Below are positions 60,001 through 64,000 of a stretch of 64,000 nt of DNA, one piece after another. Made by a program: the position numbers and the translations under genes. Position 1 is the stretch's first letter. Every line of letters starts with the position of its first letter. The notes under the pieces are model-generated. The model made no database searches. It was given only the letters and a program-made list of their open reading frames with translations, and had not been told where the DNA came from. The DNA is taken from NCBI RefSeq assembly GCF_921293095.1, contig NC_060247.1, positions 110,379,111-110,443,110 on the forward strand. Direction: 5' to 3'. This DNA comes from Ischnura elegans (taxonomy: Eukaryota > Arthropoda > Insecta > Odonata > Coenagrionidae).

Positions 60001-63000
60001 CAGTTTTAAATACGGAAGATGATAGAATAAGTTATGATAAATGGGACGGAGGGAATGGCTCAGAAAATGATGGATCGAGCGATCACTTTTTTGGTCCCTG
60101 CAAATCTATCGCTGGAGCTATCATTCGGAGGGCCGGAAAAAATGAACGTGTGATTTAGCCTTTAAGTGGCGTCCATTAATTATGTGAGGTGTTTTTTGCG
60201 CTTTTTGCGTAGCCCCAATCTTCCCTCCCTCCAGCGAGTTATCGTGAGATTTGGCTCTATCCCCTTCCCCTATATCGCGGCGGCCCCTCTTTCCTTTTTC
60301 CTTCCACTCCAGCCCCTCCCCGGGTGATCTGGTGTATAAGCCACCGGCTTGGTTCCCGGCCCCGGTGCGTTGTATCCTTCAAAGGGTTCGCCCAGAACCC
60401 TCATACTCTCTGGTTGGATTTTTCTCTTCTCTTTAGCAGGAAAATTCACCAAAATCGTCGGCACATTATTGGCTGATTGCCGGATTTCGCTATTTAATGG
60501 GCCCTTTCCGCTTCTATAGCGGCGAGGTGTTTACCCCGTCCCTCTCTTCCAACCCTATCCCTATCCCAGAGGAGTCGACGGGCTCCTATCGCGGCGGCGC
60601 CTCTTTCCTCGTTCCTTCCCATTCAAACCCCTCCCCGGGAGCGCGGGCGTATAAGCCTTGGTTTCCGGCCACGGTGTGTTGTATCCTTTAGAGGACCCAC
60701 CTTGGAGTCTTTCTGTCTCTATCACCCTCCCATTATCCAGCGAAATGATGGATGGATTTTTCTCCTCATGGAAAACTCTGAAAAATTCTTTGGTAAATCA
60801 AGTAATATTTTCGCTAACTGTGAGCTCCGTTGTCACAATGGCAACGCGGGTATTTCCCTATTCCCTACCTTCCATCCCTATCCTCAACTGAACGCGTCGA
60901 CGAGATCCAGTCGCGTCGGCACACAGTGGTCAGAAATCGGAAAAAGTCGAACATAAGTCCAAAATGGGTTTTATGAGATAGAGACTAAAAACTTAGCGAA
61001 AAAACTCATGAATGATTTAATATTATTCATTTGTATGCTATTTTACATAAATTTTATCCGTTGCTGAGATACAGTCGCACAAACATGAGTAATTCATTCA
61101 AAAACGCGCGCGAACTCGTATTTTCTCCGAATATCTTTGATCTTAAGCAGATGATGTTGCGGTAGTATGATTTTTTGGGAAAAAAGGTAAAATATTCTTT
61201 TGACTAGATTCCTTGACTGTATTGTCTATGATTTTTGAAGATTTTGGTTCACATGAAGATTTTGGTTTACAAAACAAAACGGCATACCCATTTTTCGCAT
61301 GGAATTTCAAATAAAGAAGACGTTATCTTTCGTTTATGAAATATGTAACTCGGGAAATTTACATCACAGTGTGAAGTAGAGGTTTCTTAAGAATACTACG
61401 AAGAAATCTTGGAAAAAATTTTCGACCAAGGAAATGAGGGCAATTTTTCGATCGCGCGTTAAGTCTGAGCTACGCGACGCGGTACCCTGTGGCTCGGTAA
61501 CTGCGGCAGATTTATCAATTTTGTTGAGAATTTATTCTTAAAAATCTTCATTAAACATGGCACATAGTATTGACATAAAACACAATTACCAGGATAATTG
61601 GTCGATCGACTTGACCATTTCACGCATTACTCAAGTGAAGATGGTAAGGAAGACATTTTTGTCCGAGCCATTCTACGAATAAGAAGTATACTTCGGATAG
61701 TGAATTATTGTTAAGAAGTCGGCACGTGAAAGAGATAGAGAAATAAACAATTTTTTGGGAATGGCAACAAACATTTTTCTTCGTCCCTGCCCTTCCTTTT
61801 CAATCCTCGCATAGGTGGGTCACGCGGAATTTTTTATCGATAAATTCTTTTCTGCCGCAATAGTGAAGTTTGATGACTTTTGGGGGCACTTGGCACGGAT
61901 TTTCTCGTAGATATAATAATACATGATATTGTAATTAATATTATAATATAATTAATTACTGGCTTATCAAAATTAGCGCGATACAAAAACAAATTTCGTC
62001 GCCTAAATGCACTCTCCAGCTTTCTCGTGACAACTGCACAACCACTGAACTCAAAATAATGGAATTACAATCTCGATGCGCCCCGTATGGGATCAGCTGA
62101 AGTCAGTCATAGACCGCTCACACAGGGTTGATGTCCAACGTGAGATGACTTACATAACAATTTCAAAATTTCAATGTTGCATGTTTCTGAAAGTAGTCAC
62201 GAGCTCACTCGTGTAAATACTTGTGACCTAAAGATGGGCGGAAGTTCAATGCATTGGCTTCAAGTGGGGATGAGCGGCGGTATAGCAAGGGGGAGGGTCC
62301 TGGGGTCACGACCCCATATATAGAAACACAATTTCTTTCCTTCATAAAAGAAAAAAAATTGAAGTATCATGATTATACGAAATATTTCTCTGATAAATGA
62401 AGATATTTCGATTTTGATAAGTGTTAAAATTAGTTTAAAACCCTCAACTTAGTACCCCGTTTTTCAAAAATGTTCCGCCATGGTTTTGACCCTCCCCCTT
62501 CCCCCAAGAACGAAATTCCTGGCTATCCCACTGCAGATGTTGTATCATCAAGTCATTCAATTGAGTTCAATCGTTAAGACGGTCACTCGATAGGTTTTTT
62601 TACTTAGCTGCGTAGCATAGAATTATGAAAATTTGTTCGAATTTCACTCAGAAAGTACAGTTCGCAGAATGCATGCTTTTTTATTGTTCGTGCTTGATTT
62701 GGGCGGTAGTTATGATAATGACTGTGGATTACATATTTTACCTTCCTTTTCCTTAAGGTAGTTAGAGCGCTTCGAAAAAAGTAACAAGCATTTGATGAAA
62801 CTATGGTCACATATTTCTTGAAAGACTTACTGTCAATGACCCAAAAAAAAGGGATTCCCATGAACCGTTTTGAAGATATTTGACAGTAAAATTAGGATAA
62901 TTTAACAGCGGCTCTTATAAATTAATTCGAGTTTTTAGAGCTAGCGAAGCCGTTCGCGCAAGAAGTTGTTGAGACGGCACACATTTGGAGTAACATTTGG

Positions 63001-63909
63001 TGAAAACTCCAAATATGTACGGGAAAGTATAGGTTCGTGATAAAATAAGAATGAAATTTGACAAAAAAACCACATGAAACTGTCTAGATACTCCCCGGGA
63101 TCTCTGGTACCAACATCTCGGCACAACAACAATAATATTGATTTCGTTTAAATTACGCAAATATATTTATTTTTCCGGCTTTTACATACGTCTAACATAT
63201 ATTTTGTTTATAAATAAATATATCTATTTGGGATTAACAATTTAGATTGTAAATAGTTAGCCAAGGTATATCGTCAACAGTTCAATGTGCAAAGGTTCGA
63301 AGCAGTGTGGAAACTAGTCAAATAAATAGCTTTTTTAAATTAATCATAATTCACGTTTGCATTTTGCTGGTGCAAAATTGTGCTTCATCTCAGTCCTATA
63401 TTTAATATTGTTTACAATTGATTCGCAACTATTTTACGTAAATAATAAGTTGCCCGAGTAATTTACTTGGCTTCTGCTGTACCCGCAGACTTCAGCGATG
63501 GATGTTACACTTCACGGACAGGATGATCGGGCTGGAATTCAGATAATCATGAGTTTGGCCTCAGAATAATAAATATGAAATAAAATTGGCTCGATGCGCA
63601 TAAGTGGCGTGACTCAATTTTTTTATTTATCAAATCACTTGTTATGATTCGAGTTTTCCTACTCATATCCACGAGCTTACTGCATGACTGTTGTAAATAT
63701 ATGGGAACTGCGAATAACACATCTGACATTAATTTAATAACCCAAATCTTTTCTTTTACAGCAATTCAGCCCATTTTTTTGAATGCTCCATTAACTATTC
63801 TTCGTTATGTTCAAGTCGATTGGCATCGACTTTTACTGCATTAAAACCGATATTACTGACCTCCGCTCCCTGTGCCCAATATAATGTGACGGGTAATGAA
63901 GCAGAGTGA
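51017..63909 (+). CDS. Gene C: secreted cysteine-rich protein, DUF1397-like (six exons)
   Basis: The join of exons 51017-51047, 53131-53225, 55280-55398, 58148-58299, 58920-59073 and 63762-63909 gives 232 residues. The signal peptide is 1-23 (cut likely after VTA, before PEPYD). Fourteen cysteines lie at 37, 51, 74, 77, 81, 90, 124, 141, 149, 165, 183, 192, 200 and 221, an even number fitting seven disulphides. N-glycosylation sites are N43, N69 (NRS) and an NVT near the C-terminus. The intron positions and phases equal those of gene B. Compared with B it keeps the cysteines before LRC and in FECS, and lacks the one in EDIC. All indels against B are in frame, so both copies seem under selection to code. 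DUF1397 membership is inferred by eye. The polyadenylation signal lies beyond the window. Confidence 0.75.
51324..51558. mobile_element. Palindromic MITE, copy 2
   Basis: The paralogue of 20284-20516, at the same place in intron 1 with the same facing ends. Confidence 0.75.
52174..52205 (+). pseudogene. Dead duplicate of exon 1, copy 2
   Basis: ATGGCGTCGACGAGACTA followed by the ruined donor TTCGTTTAG, as at 21134 in gene B. The internal duplication is therefore older than the B/C duplication. Confidence 0.7.
52545..52940. mobile_element. Short TIR-flanked remnant
   Basis: GGGCAAGGTGAGTC near 52550 faces GACTCACCTTGCCC near 52893. The right end CCCGTATTAGGG again abuts TTAA. It is a shortened counterpart of 23135-25403. 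Confidence 0.35.
53131..53225 (+). CDS. Gene C exon 2
   Basis: Phase 1 acceptor, phase 0 donor GCT/GTGAGT. Encodes the second half of the signal peptide and the first mature cysteine. Replacements against B include F/Y, S/T, A/T, E/A, E/R, T/I, V/G, L/F and M/I. Confidence 0.75.
53226..55279 (+). other. Gene C intron 2
   Basis: 2.05 kb, closely matching gene B intron 2. Holds the RTE-like relic on the minus strand (53839-54261). Confidence 0.65.
53839..54261 (-). mobile_element. RTE-like LINE relic, copy 2
   Basis: The better preserved copy. It shows KNVLLYGVENL, ESNLIWHLKIL, then (after a stop) RAGLYRLLRKRRQK and DGRDEGKRPRGRIK, the order expected after the catalytic core of RTE-like reverse transcriptases. 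Confidence 0.55.
55280..55398 (+). CDS. Gene C exon 3
   Basis: 39 codons plus two bases. Shares NLSETVERC and CKHVC with B, but the middle reads GYSTMGLYNRSTACLR, with an extra cysteine and an extra glycosylation site. Confidence 0.75.
55540..56190 (-). mobile_element. Penelope-like terminal segment
   Basis: The uninterrupted counterpart of the split segment at 28200-28573 and 31826-32080. On the minus strand it encodes KLDALKKLEILQGQTNPDI, resembling the C-terminal end of Penelope-like ORFs. It is followed by a C-rich untranslated stretch. Assignment rests on this short similarity. Confidence 0.4.
56191..58147 (+). other. Gene C intron 3, right part
   Basis: Matches gene B intron 3. Includes a mariner relic (about 57012-57340, minus) and the left member of the inverted repeat pair (about 57800-58030). 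No gene recognised. Confidence 0.6.
58148..58299 (+). CDS. Gene C exon 4
   Basis: Fifty codons, phases as in B. RREQIKECLIQGVETV and IANYFC are conserved; EEDIC of B is EKEMF here. Confidence 0.78.
58920..59073 (+). CDS. Gene C exon 5
   Basis: Fifty codons with cysteines in the contexts DMIC, WGYC, IVFC and EYVC. Many replacements against B but the same length, because a two-codon loss near YKSD is balanced by a two-codon gain near VNPY. Confidence 0.78.
59649..59693 (-). ncRNA. Hammerhead-like ribozyme motif, copy 2
   Basis: On the minus strand: GAACCTGAAGACACC, a loop, GGCGAAAC and TGTCGTC. The stem II strand ACACC pairs less well with GGCG than in copy 1. Confidence 0.35.
61262..61830 (+). 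repeat. Low-copy repeat in gene C intron 5
   Basis: The uninterrupted counterpart of 41137-41710 and homologue of the LINE-split copies at 16089 and 47179. Confidence 0.7.
63762..63909 (+). CDS. Gene C exon 6 and stop
   Basis: One base plus 48 codons and TGA. Cysteines at exon codons 8, 16 and 37, identical in placement to orphan exon A at 13167. Confidence 0.78.
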
Positions 63910-64000
63910 AATTTTCTTATGATAGGTATGTATTTCTCCTCGACAGTTTCCTGTCATTAGAAAGATAGGACAAAATGATGTCATCATTACATCACTTAAT

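Larger units (their letters stand above)
59074..63761 (+). other. Gene C intron 5
   Basis: 4.7 kb against 8.5 kb in B; the Jockey insertion explains most of the difference. Holds the hammerhead-like site, the G+C-rich block (60240-60900), the low-copy repeat (61262-61830) and the reversed member of the inverted repeat pair (62285-62520). Confidence 0.65.
47179..64000 (+). repeat. Tandem duplication, copy 2 (gene C)
   Basis: Collinear with 16204 onward and continuing beyond the window. It lacks the Jockey, CR1/L2-like and tail-only insertions of copy 1, as well as most of the 21650-25250 segment. It has its own SINE at 49388. Confidence 0.92.

Noticed and set aside
1-64000. CRISPR array, bacterial operon or viral genome
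   Set aside because: The tandem repeats lack spacer structure. The genes have introns and the repeats are typical of animal nuclear DNA.

Overview
The window is nuclear DNA of an animal, most likely an insect or other arthropod. It is A+T-rich and holds genes split by long introns, non-LTR retrotransposons (CR1/L2-like, Jockey-like, RTE-like), tRNA-derived SINEs, Penelope-like element pieces, mariner relics, MITEs and a complex satellite. Nothing bacterial or viral was recognised.

The main content is a small gene family that becomes visible only when exons are joined across introns. Gene B (19975-43759) and gene C (51017-63909) are tandem paralogues on the + strand. Each has six exons with the same intron phases (1, 0, 2, 1, 2). 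They encode predicted secreted cysteine-rich proteins of 231 and 232 residues, each with a signal peptide and N-glycosylation sites. The cysteine layout, most clearly the last two exons, resembles the insect 27 kDa haemolymph glycoprotein family (DUF1397); this is by eye and unconfirmed. A third member is represented by its last exon (13167-13293) and by a near-identical 200 bp duplicate of that exon (15908-16034). B and C come from a tandem duplication (16204 to about 43900, and 47179 to the window end). Between them the introns are far more alike than the exons, and almost all exon differences change amino acids. This suggests diversifying selection.

Layout: 1-9606 is a higher-order satellite with units of 4100 and 4414 bp plus a truncated third unit; each full unit ends in 7 or 8 copies of a monomer of about 315 bp. 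9607-16203 holds an RTE-like relic, the two orphan terminal exons and a truncated CR1/L2-like LINE. 16204-43900 is gene B with its flanks. It is swollen by a Jockey-like element (3.75 kb, 12 bp target-site duplication), a CR1/L2-like element with an 834-codon open frame, LINE tails, a SINE, a mariner relic and a foldback element with 80 bp arms. 43901-47178 is intergenic, with a Penelope-like GIY-YIG fragment and a SINE-like sequence. 47179-64000 is the shorter gene C copy.

Several Penelope-like pieces and the foldback element carry hammerhead-ribozyme-like cores. Relative ages can be read from presence and absence: an internal exon-1 duplication came first, then a palindromic MITE, then the gene duplication, then the large LINE insertions in B.
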